NCBI GenBank assembly: GCA_039029535.1
Contig: JBCCFW010000018.1
Location: forward strand, 1 to 64,000
Reading direction: 5' to 3'
Length of the DNA: 64,000 bases
From: JBCCFW01 sp039029535
Lineage (GTDB): Bacteria; Acidobacteriota; JBCCFW01
Positions 20,216-29,528 of this stretch are shown piece after piece. How positions within the stretch are numbered: position 1 is the first letter of the stretch; each line of letters begins with the position of its first letter. The position numbers and the translations under genes are program-made. The notes beneath the pieces are model-generated. The model had not been told where the DNA came from and ran no database searches. It saw nothing but the letters and a program-made list of their open reading frames with translations.

Positions 20216-21277
20216 TCAGCGCTCGCTGGCGCGACGGCCGAGCATCTCCGACTCCATCCCGGCGGCCTTGCTGGCCTCGGCGAGCTTCAGGTCCGCGTCG
20301 ACCATCATGGCGACCAGCCCGTCGAGATCGACCTTGGGCTCCCAGCCGAGCTTCTCGCGCGCCCGACTCGCGTCGCCGAGGAGCAGGTCGACCTCGGCCG
20401 GTCGGAAGTAGCGCGAGTCGATCTCGACGTGCTCTTCCCAGTCGAGATCCAGGCGAGCGAAGACCTTGCCGAGGAAGTCGCGCACGGAGTGGGTCTCACC
20501 GGTGGCGACCACGTAGTCGTCGGGCTCGTCGGCCTGGAGCATGAGCCACATGGCCTCGACGTAGTCACCCGCGAAGCCCCAGTCACGCTTGGCGTCGAGG
20601 TTGCCGAGGTAGAGCTTGTCTTGCAGGCCCAGCTTGATGCGCGTGGCGGCCCGCGTGATCTTGCGCGTCACGAAGGTCTCCCCCCGCCGCGGTGACTCGT
20701 GATTGAAGAGGATCCCGTTGCAGGCGAAGAGCCCGTAGGCCTCGCGGTAGTTCTGGGTGATGTAGAACGAGTACGCCTTGGCCGCCGCGTAGGGGCTGCG
20801 GGGATGGAAGGGCGTCGTCTCGCTCTGAGGGGTCTCGACGACCTTGCCGTACAGCTCGCTCGAGCTGGCCTGATAGAAGCGGACGTCGAGCCCGCTGTCG
20901 CGGATGGCTTCGAGCAGCCGGACCGAGCCGAGCCCGGTCACCTCGGCGGTGAACTCGGGGAGGTCGAAGGACTCGCGCACGTGGCTCTGGGCACCGAGGT
21001 TGTAGACCTCGTCGGGCTGGGTCTCGCTGAGGATGCGACGCAGCGACGAGGAGTCGGAGAGGTCGCCGTGATGGAGACGGAGCCGAATGTCGTCCTCGTG
21101 GGGATCCTGGTAGAGGTGGTCGATCCGCCCGGTGTTGAAGGAGGAGGAGCGACGGATGATCCCGTGGACCTCGTAGCCCTTCGAGAGAAGCAACTCGGCG
21201 AGGTAGGAGCCGTCCTGCCCGGTGATCCCGGTGATCAGGGCGCGTCGGCGAGGCGTGGTGCTGGACGAGTCGGTCAT
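20216..21277 (-). CDS. gmd: GDP-mannose 4,6-dehydratase
   Basis: 353 residues, standard length. NAD(P)-binding GITGQDG at residues 17-23, the Gmd-specific RRSSSFNTGRIDHLY, a catalytic Ser/Glu region (SSSELYG) and the Tyr-Lys pair YAAAK (Tyr163, Lys167) are all present. The LLGD and EVDLLLGD blocks near the C-terminus are typical. It converts GDP-mannose to GDP-4-keto-6-deoxymannose, the precursor of GDP-fucose and GDP-rhamnose for surface polysaccharide. No downstream GDP-fucose synthase gene is adjacent. Confidence 0.95.
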   Translation of the reverse strand: MTDSSSTTPRRRALITGITGQDGSYLAELLLSKGYEVHGIIRRSSSFNTGRIDHLYQDPHEDDIRLRLHHGDLSDSSSLRRILSETQPDEVYNLGAQSHVRESFDLPEFTAEVTGLGSVRLLEAIRDSGLDVRFYQASSSELYGKVVETPQSETTPFHPRSPYAAAKAYSFYITQNYREAYGLFACNGILFNHESPRRGETFVTRKITRAATRIKLGLQDKLYLGNLDAKRDWGFAGDYVEAMWLMLQADEPDDYVVATGETHSVRDFLGKVFARLDLDWEEHVEIDSRYFRPAEVDLLLGDASRAREKLGWEPKVDLDGLVAMMVDADLKLAEASKAAGMESEMLGRRASER

Positions 21278-21375
21278 GCGCGACAGTGTAGGTCCGACCT
21301 GCCCAGGACGTGTAGGAAAGCGTTCAGCGGGGCGGGCAGCCTGGGCCCCACGCGGAGCAGGCTCCTGAAACGACC

Positions 21376-21411
21376 GAAGGCGGGCCGAGGTCGTGCCCCG
21401 GACCCGCCTTC
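21376..21411 (-). terminator. Hairpin terminator after the small membrane protein gene
   Basis: Perfect 9-bp arms GAAGGCGGG and CCCGCCTTC with an 18-nt loop, 22 bp past the stop at 21434. There is no clear T-run. Confidence 0.55.
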
Positions 21412-21433
21412 ATGCGGTGGTTGGTGACCCCGC

Positions 21434-21721
21434 TCAGGGAGTCACGCCAGTCGGAATGCCACCGCCACCGGCCATGAGCAGGCCGACCGCCGCCAGGCCG
21501 ACGACGAACGAGGCTATCGCCAACATCAGCGGCTGTTTCGTGGACGGCCAGAACTTCACGATGCAGACGATGGCACCGATGTAGAGCAGGAAAGAACCGA
21601 AGATGCAGACCAGCCCCCAGACGACTCCGCCGCCCTGAAAGCTCTTGACGATCAACCAGATCCAGGCCACCAGCCCGAGAACCGCGCTGAGGAAGTACAG
21701 GATCATTCCCAACGTTGCCAT
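21434..21721 (-). CDS. Small three-TM membrane protein, unknown function
   Basis: 95 residues with three strongly hydrophobic segments (about 5-25, 33-55, 65-83) and a Gly-rich end. Composition and layout resemble short uncharacterised inner-membrane proteins. It sits in its own transcription unit between gmd and rluA, with a hairpin after it. No motif allows a function to be proposed. Confidence 0.7.
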   Translation of the reverse strand: MATLGMILYFLSAVLGLVAWIWLIVKSFQGGGVVWGLVCIFGSFLLYIGAIVCIVKFWPSTKQPLMLAIASFVVGLAAVGLLMAGGGGIPTGVTP

Positions 21722-21827
21722 CGACTTGCTCCCTCGACCCGGGGGCCCACGAGGTGTCGCGCGCTTCCCTCCCCTGGTCGGCCGTGAGCGTGCCCCGCAC
21801 GAAACGTGACGTCAAGGAGGAGGGTCC

Positions 21828-22736
21828 TCAGCATTCCGTCACCTCACCGCTCATCCGCAGGACCTCGGGCGGAGGGCTCGTGAGCTCTCGAGCAGGATGC
21901 CGCCCCGAGGCGGGAAGCCGAATCCGCCAGGCGTGGAGCAGGTAGCCCGGATCACCGGGAACCGCGGTCGTGCCGTCCAGGGGTCGACCGCCCGCTCCAT
22001 AAAGAGGATCGCCGACGAGGGGGTGACCGCAGGCCGCCACGTGGATCCTGATCTGATGGGGACGGCCGGTGACCAGGCGAGCCTCGAGCAGGGCCGTCTC
22101 CTCACGTCGCTCGAGAACCCGCAGCTCGGTGACGGCGGGTTTCCCGTCGGACGAGGCCGCGTGAACACGATCGAGAACGTCGTGCGGCACCGGACCGATC
22201 GGGTGCTCTTCTCGGTGCTCGTCCCAGCTCGGCCGGCCGACCACCAGCGCGCGATAGATCTTCTCGAGCGTCGACGACCGGAGCAGCTCGGAGAGCTCAC
22301 GTCGCGCCGCGGCCTCGCGAGCGCAGAGCACGAGCCCCGAGGTCGCGCGTCCGAGGCGATGCACCGGCGACGCCTCGGGGAAGCGCTCCCGCAATCGGTG
22401 CAGAACGGTGTTCTCGTGATAGCCGGCACCGGGGAGGGTCGGTAGCCCTGAAGGCTTGTCCACGACGACGAGCCGCTCGTCGTGATGAAGGATGGGCAGA
22501 CCGGGCGGGACCGGCGGCTCTTCCCAGGGAGGCCGATGCCAGGAGAGCCGCTGGCCGGCGCGCAAGGTCTCGTCTTCGCGAAGCCGTCGCCCCGCCAGCT
22601 CGATCTCGCCGGCCGTCAATCGGGACGGCCAGGTCGTGACGTCGTCCTCGGGCCAGCGTCGCGCCAGGTGTTCGAGCACGGTGGAGCCCGCGGCGGTGAC
22701 GTCGATCGTCTCGTGATGAACGCATCCCCGGTTCAC
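21828..22736 (-). CDS. RluA-family RNA pseudouridine synthase with Gly in place of the catalytic Asp
   Basis: 302 residues. An N-terminal S4-like region (about 15-70) leads into the RluA fold: VVDKPSGLPT, the catalytic-loop region PVHRLGRATSG, and the RNA-binding VTGRPHQIRIH and HPLVGDPLYG blocks. In most RluA members the loop is HRLD with Asp as the essential nucleophile; here residue 129 is Gly (codon GGA). A similar HR(I/L)GRGTSG variant is known to me from a divergent PUS5-like branch, so this may be a natural subclass rather than damage. It starts 9 bp after the CPBP gene stop, probably as an operon. Confidence 0.85.
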   Translation of the reverse strand: MNRGCVHHETIDVTAAGSTVLEHLARRWPEDDVTTWPSRLTAGEIELAGRRLREDETLRAGQRLSWHRPPWEEPPVPPGLPILHHDERLVVVDKPSGLPTLPGAGYHENTVLHRLRERFPEASPVHRLGRATSGLVLCAREAAARRELSELLRSSTLEKIYRALVVGRPSWDEHREEHPIGPVPHDVLDRVHAASSDGKPAVTELRVLERREETALLEARLVTGRPHQIRIHVAACGHPLVGDPLYGAGGRPLDGTTAVPGDPGYLLHAWRIRLPASGRHPARELTSPPPEVLRMSGEVTEC

Positions 22737-22745
22737 GACGCGTCA

Positions 22746-23510
22746 TCAACCAGCGGAGAAGTGAAACATCAAGGTGACCATCACGCCGTTCGAGAGGCCG
22801 TGCATGACCACCGGGGCGAGCAGGCTCCTCGTGTAGTGGAAGGCCACGGCGTAGAGGAGGCCGAGCTGGAGCGCCTTGACCTGCTGCCCGAGGTCGAACC
22901 CGGAGACCGTGAGCGTCAGCGGATCGATCACCACGTGCGCGATCATGAACAGCAAGGTCGCGATGAGACCCGACTGCGGCAGCTCGATGCCCAGCGGCCG
23001 GTACACCCTCCCCCAGTGCCGCGTCAGCCAGACCATCACCAGGCCCCGGAAGAGCGGCTCCTCCCCCAGCCCGCTCAGGGTGTATTGGAAGAACTGAACG
23101 CCCAGGACGTTCCGCGTCGTGAGGGGGTGGCCGGGGTCGGCGAGAGGCTTGCCCCAGAGTCGCAGGCCCTCGAGGGTCGCGAACACGAGAAAGAAGATCG
23201 CGATCCAACGCAGGCCTTGCTGCCAGTTCTCGAGGTTGAAGCCCCAGTGACGCAGGTCCCTCGGACCGATCGCCACCATGGCGACGATGGCCAGCAAGAG
23301 CTGCGCGACGTGATGGAGGCTGATCCAGAGGAAGGTCCCGTCGGGGTCGAGCCCGGCGAGCGGCGGATGGACGAGATCCGCCAGCAGCAAGGACAGCCAG
23401 GGGATCAAGTAGAGGAAGCCGACCGCGACGAGCAAGTCCGGCACGCGACCGAACGATCGCGCGGCCGGCCTCAGGCCAGCGCTTCGTTCGTTCCTCGTCT
23501 CGGTGTCCAC
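22746..23510 (-). CDS. CPBP-family intramembrane metalloprotease (second in window)
   Basis: 254 residues with about seven membrane segments. Motifs are GLGEEPLFRG (Glu150, Glu151, Arg155), MIAHVVIDP (His192) and a late VVMHGLSNG (His, Asn). This is the Rce1/ABI pattern. Its sequence is distinct from the CPBP protein at 15954. It is first of a two-gene unit with the pseudouridine synthase (9-bp gap). Confidence 0.85.
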   Translation of the reverse strand: MDTETRNERSAGLRPAARSFGRVPDLLVAVGFLYLIPWLSLLLADLVHPPLAGLDPDGTFLWISLHHVAQLLLAIVAMVAIGPRDLRHWGFNLENWQQGLRWIAIFFLVFATLEGLRLWGKPLADPGHPLTTRNVLGVQFFQYTLSGLGEEPLFRGLVMVWLTRHWGRVYRPLGIELPQSGLIATLLFMIAHVVIDPLTLTVSGFDLGQQVKALQLGLLYAVAFHYTRSLLAPVVMHGLSNGVMVTLMFHFSAG

Positions 23511-23552
23511 CGAGGGAGTCTGATCGCACCCCCTCGGTGGGTCAACGTCGGG

Positions 23553-25070
23553 CTACCGACGTCCGATGCCGCGACGCGGCAGGTCGAGCCTGGGCGGAGG
23601 CGTGCGCGACCGACCCGGTAGCTCCAGAGTGGGCGTCTCGAACACGGGCCACTGGACGGGGATCGAAACTCCCTCATTCTCCTGCTGTCGCAGCGAACCG
23701 CCGAGGACACCCCGAGCGATGGGGCCCGGGAGGTCGAGCGCATCACCCGCGGCCATGATCGCCTCGGGTGAGACGCGAAGCCGGAGGTCGACCTCGAAGA
23801 GATCGAGGAAGATCGGAGGCCCGGAGGTCACCTCGACGAAGCGATGCTCCAGCCAGGGCACGTGGACGATCACCTGATCACCGCGGTCCAGGAGCTCGGC
23901 CAGGCGGTTCTCGAGCTCGGCGGGAGTCGGATCCACGGCATCCAGTGGGTTGTCGTGGTGGTGGAAGCGGTAGTCGACGAGCTCGACGCCTTCCGGCAAG
24001 CCGAAGCCGAGGAAACCTCCCTCCATCCGGCTGCCGACGGTGGGATTGCGCAGGTAGCCGCGGACGACGATCTCGTTGTCGCGACCCGGGATGAGCGAGC
24101 CCGTCGGCGGACCACCGTCGACCTCGAGCAGCTCGAAGTGGGCGAGACGAGCTTCGGACACGCAGGCCTCGCCAGAGCCGTCGGGTTGCTCGACACGGCT
24201 CTCCCACACCACCCCGTCACCGTCCATCAAGCGCAAGTGAAGACGGTTGGCCATGCCCACGAAGCAAGGGAAGTGAAGACCGCAGGTCATCCCGATCCGG
24301 GCAGAGTCTCCGTCGATCAGGATCCCCTCGCCGGCGAGCTGGGCGGGCTCGATGGGAAAGAGATCGACGGGATCGGTCGGGTTCTCTCGCTCGACGACCA
24401 GCCGTAGCGGTCGCTCGGTCGGGTAATCATTGCGCTCGACCAGGATCTCGAAGGGCACCACGGTGCCGCTGGCGCCACCGATGACCGGCGACTCGAAGGA
24501 CGCCGTCGGTCCTTCCAGGGGCGAGCTCGACACGCGAATGCAGGTCACGTCGGTGGAGCCGGTGCCACCCCATCCGTCATGAGCCCTGACCTCCACTCGG
24601 ATCGCATCGAGACCGTCCGCCTCGGGCACGACGAGGTAGGCCGTCCAGGAGAGGCTAGTCGGCTCGTCGGCGAAGGGGCTGTACGCATCGTCCAGGACGG
24701 CCAGGGCGGGCAGGGTTTCTTCGAACTCCACGCGACCCAGGTCCACCGCGTCCGCAGCCTGGCAGGAGTCGTCCGGATTCGCGAGCTGGACTCCGCGGAT
24801 CGTCCAGTCCACGAAGACGAAGCGGCCGTCTGCGTACGACGGCGGATCTTGGAAGACATCGCCGAAGTTGGTCGCGGTGACGGTGATCGGCACCAGGTCG
24901 CCCGGCTGCGCGAACACCTGATGTGCGATCACGTTGGCCGTGATCGTGCCTTCCACGGTCGGAGGGTTCTGACAGGCACGGACCTCGAAGTGTCCGGAGC
25001 CGAGTCCGAGGTAGGGAAGGACGAGAAGCACGAGGCTTCTCTGCAGGCCGGAACGGTGAGCGGGAATCAT
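23553..25070 (-). CDS. Exported protein, paralog of the neighbouring 25243-26730 gene
   Basis: 505 residues from ATG at 25070, chosen for the GGAGGAAAC ribosome site; the signal segment SGLQRSLVLLVLPYLGLGSG follows. It is beta-rich with no recognised catalytic motif. An early NEAT-like or CARDB-like segment (VFAQPGDLVPITVTATNFGD) resembles secreted bacterial Ig-like adhesive domains. It shares with its neighbour, in the same order, the patterns RNDYPTERPLRLVVE, RVEQPDGSGEACV, DNEIVVRGY and HHHDNPLDAVDP, so the pair arose by tandem duplication. Cys positions are largely conserved between the copies, which suggests disulfides. Function unknown; probably cell-surface or extracellular. Confidence 0.75.
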   Translation of the reverse strand: MIPAHRSGLQRSLVLLVLPYLGLGSGHFEVRACQNPPTVEGTITANVIAHQVFAQPGDLVPITVTATNFGDVFQDPPSYADGRFVFVDWTIRGVQLANPDDSCQAADAVDLGRVEFEETLPALAVLDDAYSPFADEPTSLSWTAYLVVPEADGLDAIRVEVRAHDGWGGTGSTDVTCIRVSSSPLEGPTASFESPVIGGASGTVVPFEILVERNDYPTERPLRLVVERENPTDPVDLFPIEPAQLAGEGILIDGDSARIGMTCGLHFPCFVGMANRLHLRLMDGDGVVWESRVEQPDGSGEACVSEARLAHFELLEVDGGPPTGSLIPGRDNEIVVRGYLRNPTVGSRMEGGFLGFGLPEGVELVDYRFHHHDNPLDAVDPTPAELENRLAELLDRGDQVIVHVPWLEHRFVEVTSGPPIFLDLFEVDLRLRVSPEAIMAAGDALDLPGPIARGVLGGSLRQQENEGVSIPVQWPVFETPTLELPGRSRTPPPRLDLPRRGIGRR

Positions 25071-25242
25071 CGTTTCCTCCAGTTTCCTGCGTCGCATCCC
25101 ACGACGCCGGGAATCCTCTCTGGCCGCAGCGTGAAGTGATCTTCGGCGGACCATCAGCCAAAGACAAGGGCCCCGCCCCTCTTCGACCCATTCCGGCTCC
25201 GACTGACCACGTCAGCCGGAGCCGGGAAGGGTGTCTCTTGGG

Positions 25243-26730
25243 TCAGCGTCGCCGACGCTCGGACCCGCGTCGAACGTCACTGGCCCGTGGGCTCGGTGAG
25301 CGTCCTTCCTCCGGAAGACCGAGCTGCGGAGGCTCGAAGACCATCCCGGAGTCGTCGGTCGGGATCACGAGGTCACCGGCCACCTCGTGCCGGACTCGTC
25401 CCACCTGTCGGCCCAGGAAGAGAGCCCCGGGAAGGACGAGCTCACTCTCGGAGCGCAGCACCCGGGCCGAGATGCGGAGCCGCAAGTCTGCCTGGAAGAG
25501 GTCGTGGAAGATCGGCGGGTCGGTGACGTCGGTGAGGAAGCGATGGTCGATCCGATCGTGCCGCACGCGCAGCCACTCATCGTCCTGCTCGATCACGGCA
25601 CCGTGAGCGGTCAGCTCGTCGCGACTGGGGTCCACCTCGTCGAGTGGGTTGTCGTGGAAGTGGACCCACGACTCGAGGAGCTCCACGCCGTCGGGCCGCG
25701 GAATCCACAGGGCGACGTCCTCCATCGCCATGCCCACCGCCGGATTGCGACCGTAGGCCCGCACGACGATCTCGTTGTCCTGATGAGCGACGAGCGGTCC
25801 GGGAGGTCCATCGTTGACGGAGACGAGCTCGTAGTGAGCAAGCGGTGCCTCACCGACGCAAGCCGCACCGGCTCCATCGGGCTGCGTGACTCGGCTGTCC
25901 CAGACCACCACGGGTCCGTCCATGAGCTTGAGGTGGAGCTCGTTCTCCGTGCCGACACTGCATGGAATGGGGAAGCTGCTGTTCATCTCGATCCGGGCAC
26001 TCGGGCCGACGATCGAGACCCCGGTGTCCGTGAGAGCGGCTGGAGAGACCGGAAACACGTCGCGGGGATCGGCAGGGTTCTCCGATTCCACGACCAGCTG
26101 AAGAGGACGATTCACGTCGTAGTCGTTGCGATGGACCTGAATCTCGAAGGAAGCGGAACCTCCGCTCACCCCCTGGCCGATGGGACTGACGAACTCCGCG
26201 TGCGGAAGAAACGTCGGTGTCTCCCGCACTTGGGCGCAAGCCGTGTCCTCACACGTGACATCCGTGAGTTGGTTCCGGGCTCGGAGCTCGATGAGCACCC
26301 TCCCTGCCTGAAGGTCCTCTGGCACTTCCACGGGGAAGGTGGTCATCCACGTCACCGGTCCGTTGGCGTAAGGACTGTGCGCATCATCGAGCTGAACGAG
26401 CCAGTCTTGACCCAACTCCAGAGCCAGGTCGTCTCCGGACGTGCGCTCGCAAGTGTCCAACATGACGCCAAGACCGAAGTGAACGCGAGCACCGATCTGG
26501 ACGGGTGAATCGTCGAGGTAGATCGGCGGCTCGGCGAGGGGGTCGCCGTAGTTCGTGACGCTCACGGTCACGTCCACGACTTGACCGGGCTCAACGACCG
26601 TGGGACTGACCATCGCACTGCAGGCGAGCCACGAGTTCCCGGCAGGAATCGTTGGGGGGTCGTCAGTGGGACAGAAGGCGACGAGCAGGGCGAACAAGCT
26701 CGTGGCAAGGGGGGCGGGGAACGTGGTCAC
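25243..26730 (-). CDS. Exported protein, upstream member of a tandem paralogous pair
   Basis: 495 residues from a GTG start with AGGAGA 6 nt upstream. The signal peptide is PLATSLFALLVAFC, with a Cys directly after it that could be lipidated. The CARDB-like early segment VVEPGQVVDVTVSVTNYGD and the blocks RNDYDVNRPLQLVVE, RVTQPDGAGAACV, DNEIVVRAYG and FHDNPLDEVDP align with the gene at 23553-25070. The C-terminus is a basic Arg-rich tail (GSERRRR). The 172-bp gap between the two contains no other gene. Function unknown. Confidence 0.75.
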   Translation of the reverse strand: MTTFPAPLATSLFALLVAFCPTDDPPTIPAGNSWLACSAMVSPTVVEPGQVVDVTVSVTNYGDPLAEPPIYLDDSPVQIGARVHFGLGVMLDTCERTSGDDLALELGQDWLVQLDDAHSPYANGPVTWMTTFPVEVPEDLQAGRVLIELRARNQLTDVTCEDTACAQVRETPTFLPHAEFVSPIGQGVSGGSASFEIQVHRNDYDVNRPLQLVVESENPADPRDVFPVSPAALTDTGVSIVGPSARIEMNSSFPIPCSVGTENELHLKLMDGPVVVWDSRVTQPDGAGAACVGEAPLAHYELVSVNDGPPGPLVAHQDNEIVVRAYGRNPAVGMAMEDVALWIPRPDGVELLESWVHFHDNPLDEVDPSRDELTAHGAVIEQDDEWLRVRHDRIDHRFLTDVTDPPIFHDLFQADLRLRISARVLRSESELVLPGALFLGRQVGRVRHEVAGDLVIPTDDSGMVFEPPQLGLPEEGRSPSPRASDVRRGSERRRR

Positions 26731-26952
26731 GGGTGTCTCCTGAATCTCGAGCGGGAGAGGTCAGAAGAGCCCGAACGGCTGATGGTGTTCGTCACGGAGT
26801 CGTGGGCCGGCAGCAGTCCGGACTCACGCACTCGAGTCACATCCCCAATGAAGCAGCCTCGCCCATTTCTCACGGGAAGGCAAGCCTGCAGGGCGACGAA
26901 GCGTTCACCTTGCCGAGCAGGATCACCCAGAAGCCTCACGCTTGGATTGGGC

Positions 26953-28539
26953 TCATCCCCCTGGGCGTTGGAAGTCGACCTGAAGCACCGAACCGGGTCG
27001 AAGATCGACGGTCCTCACGCCGACCTCCGACTCGGGCACCGGTGCGCCCTTCCCCACGTGAAACTCGTAGAGGCCGGACGTGGGCACCACTACCGTGGCG
27101 GCCTGACCGCACCACAGCCAGTGTTCGACGATCGGGGGGAGGAAGGGAATCGTGGGCTGACCTGGCTGAGTCAGCCAGTAGAAGAGAGCCTCGCCTGGCT
27201 CGCAGCCGGTGCTGGTGACCTGAACGGGAAAGGGCTGAAGGTGAACCTGCAGCTCGACCTCACCGGAGCCGGGAAGCGTGAAGGGATCGGTGAAGTACAG
27301 GAGCCCATGCTTCTCGTGCAGTGGCCAGGGTGTGTCAGGGATCTTGAGCTGAAGCGGGATCCTGAACTGAAGGAGGAGCCGATAGTCACCCTCTTCGACA
27401 CGACCGACCCAGAGGTGGTCATCGCCACCCACGGTGCGCTCGATGCCGATGAAGTCACGCACGAGCTCGTCCTCGGGCACGCGATGGAGCCAGGCCGTGC
27501 CGATGGTCGGAGGGAGCCCCGAGTGGATCGTCGCGCGGAGCATCACGCCGCCTGGCACGAAGTCGACCTCGAGCTCGTCACCGCTCTCGAGCTCGACTTT
27601 CTTGGTCACGTCCTGACACTCGACGCTCACCGCCCCGGGTCGAATGCCGCGAAGGACGTAGCGTCCGTCCTCATCGGTCTTGGTCGACTTCCATCGCGGG
27701 GTCGGCCCACCCGACCAGCGAACCTCGACCTCTCTCGAGCTCCATGGGTTCTCATCGTCATCGAGGACGACACCGCGGATCTCACCGCCGGAGTCGAGAA
27801 CGAGCTCGAGCTCGCCCATGAGCTCATGGGGCTGGGGCTCGAACCTCTTCGGCGGATGGCTCGGGTGCCCGATCCTGAGGATGAGATCACGCTTCGGCAA
27901 CTCGGCGATCTCGAAGCTCCCGTCGACGCCGGTCGTCACGCGTCCCCGGAAGGGCTCGTTGCGACGATGGGCGCCGACCCTGGCCCCCTCGATGGGATCG
28001 CCCTCGTCATCGAGAACCACGCCTCGCACGGTGAGTCCCGTGATCTCGACGCGACCGAGATCGACGGTCTGCCCCGGTGGCAAGACGAGCTCGTCCACGA
28101 CGTGACGGTCAGAGTGGCCCGGACTGCTCAGCTCGATCCGCCAGGCGCCCGGTTCGAGCTGCTCGAAGTCGAAGGCGCCATCGTTCGTGCGCTGATCGAT
28201 GCGGTGGACCTCGCGACCGTTCAGCTCCTGGATCACGAGCTCCACCTGCTCCGGCGAGAAGCCGTTCGGTGTTTCGAGGAAGCCGGTGAGCCTCCCTTCG
28301 GGAGTGAGCTCGACGACGTGCTCGGGCGATCGCGTCTTCGCCCGGTCGGACTCCGAGAGCTCGAGCCATTCCGTCAGGGAGCCGGGGGCCTTCAGCTCGA
28401 TGGACACGGGCCCCTCCCCGGGAAGGACCAGGTCGAGACGACCGGTCTCGTCACCGTCTTTCTCGATACGAAGCTCCGGAACTCGCGGGCTCGCCGAAAG
28501 ATGGACTGATCGCCTCGCCGTCGGTGACGGGCTCGCCAT
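26953..28539 (-). CDS. Carboxypeptidase-regulatory/Cna-B-like protein, 3' part of a frameshifted gene
   Basis: The open frame encodes 528 residues with repeated beta-sandwich modules: GLTVRGVVLDDEGDPIEG...DGSFEIAELP, then GEIRGVVLDDDENPW...DEDGRYVLRGI. These are carboxypeptidase-regulatory-like (CarboxypepD_reg/SpaA) domains common in secreted proteins. The nominal N-terminus lacks a signal peptide and starts abruptly. The upstream frame (28451-29215) has a signal peptide and the same domain style, and overlaps this one by 89 bp in another frame. The two most simply derive from one gene of about 750 residues broken by a single-base indel near 28490-28515. An alternative is two separate overlapping genes. 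A secreted structural or adhesive role is likely. Confidence 0.65.
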   Translation of the reverse strand: MASPSPTARRSVHLSASPRVPELRIEKDGDETGRLDLVLPGEGPVSIELKAPGSLTEWLELSESDRAKTRSPEHVVELTPEGRLTGFLETPNGFSPEQVELVIQELNGREVHRIDQRTNDGAFDFEQLEPGAWRIELSSPGHSDRHVVDELVLPPGQTVDLGRVEITGLTVRGVVLDDEGDPIEGARVGAHRRNEPFRGRVTTGVDGSFEIAELPKRDLILRIGHPSHPPKRFEPQPHELMGELELVLDSGGEIRGVVLDDDENPWSSREVEVRWSGGPTPRWKSTKTDEDGRYVLRGIRPGAVSVECQDVTKKVELESGDELEVDFVPGGVMLRATIHSGLPPTIGTAWLHRVPEDELVRDFIGIERTVGGDDHLWVGRVEEGDYRLLLQFRIPLQLKIPDTPWPLHEKHGLLYFTDPFTLPGSGEVELQVHLQPFPVQVTSTGCEPGEALFYWLTQPGQPTIPFLPPIVEHWLWCGQAATVVVPTSGLYEFHVGKGAPVPESEVGVRTVDLRPGSVLQVDFQRPGG

Positions 28540-29215
28540 CCGAGTCGGAACGCAGGTCCAGCGTCAGGTGACGTGCCCTGGCCTGCAAGACGACCTGCCC
28601 GGACTCGTCGAGCCCGACCTCGAGCCGTTGTCGCGGGACCTGCACCTCGAGCCATCCCCCATCGAGGATCGCCGTGCGCAGGCGGCCGTGGTCATCGGTC
28701 TCCGAGTCGGCCGTGACCCAGGCGGTCAGGTCACGTCGGGGATCGTCGAGACGTGCTCGCACGGGGACTCCGGGCAACGGACGATCATCGAGACCGAGGA
28801 GCTGCAGCTCGATGCCTTCGCCCGGCCGCAGCTCGAGCTCGGCTTGAAACGGCGTGCGAAGACGATGCCGATCGAACAGGGGCACCGTCTCGCAGTGCTC
28901 GCCACGCAGGCAGGCCAGCACTCGATAGTCGCTCTCCACCGAGGGCAAGGTCGATCGCCGTGCACCGTCCCACAGGGTGATTCCCCAGACCCGAGGCCCG
29001 AGAAACAGGCCGAGACGGAGGTTCTCGGGACGGAGCTCGGCGGTCGTGACCTCGTACTGGCGCCCCTCGTCGAGCGAGACCGTCACGATGACGGTCTCGT
29101 TCTCCTGCCCTTCTTCACCCAGAGCAGTCGCGCTCACGGGCGGAAACGCGGAGACGAGCAGCGCCAAGGACCAGCGCACGGGGGCGATGACGACTCGAAC
29201 GGCCAGTTCCTCCAT
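28451..29215 (-). CDS. Exported Cna-B-like protein, 5' part of a frameshifted gene
   Basis: 254 residues from ATG at 29215, with AGGAG 8 nt upstream. A signal peptide (APVRWSLALLVSAFPPVSATA) is followed by beta-rich sequence (ETVIVTVSLDEGRQYEVTT, GEGIELQLLGLDDRPLPGV) of the same carboxypeptidase-regulatory-like type as the downstream frame. The last residues (about 225-254, ending SGASYRERR) look out of frame: the alternative frame at the same bases reads smoothly into the downstream protein. It is the first gene of a minus-strand run and divergent from the Cys-rich secreted protein at 29529. Confidence 0.6.
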   Translation of the reverse strand: MEELAVRVVIAPVRWSLALLVSAFPPVSATALGEEGQENETVIVTVSLDEGRQYEVTTAELRPENLRLGLFLGPRVWGITLWDGARRSTLPSVESDYRVLACLRGEHCETVPLFDRHRLRTPFQAELELRPGEGIELQLLGLDDRPLPGVPVRARLDDPRRDLTAWVTADSETDDHGRLRTAILDGGWLEVQVPRQRLEVGLDESGQVVLQARARHLTLDLRSDSDGEPVTDGEAISPSFGEPASSGASYRERR

Positions 29216-29528
29216 GCGGGACTCCTGGCTACGGCGGGGCGTCGAGCATGTCACGCCCGAGCCCGACTCAGACCGTTCTCTCCAGGTGGTCGCGCTCGAA
29301 GACACGAACGGAGGGGGTTCGGGCACGCAGCCTGGGAAGGAGCTGCTCGCATCGAACCAATCGCGCCAATCGCCTCGCGGGGCTCAACCGTCTAGTCCGG
29401 CTCTCGGGAAGTGTTCAGCAGGAGGCTGGGACACTTCGTCGGCCGCCGACTCCCACCTCGGGACTTAGTTCTCTACATTGCTTTTCGGAGGGACTAATCG
29501 AACCCAAACGGGAGTCGAGGGAATCACC
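29216..29528. other. Divergent intergenic region (313 bp)
   Basis: It separates the minus-strand exported protein from the plus-strand Cys-rich protein, so it must hold both promoters. A ribosome site (GAGGGA, 6 nt before ATG 29529) is clear. No convincing -10/-35 pair or other gene was found. Confidence 0.4.
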
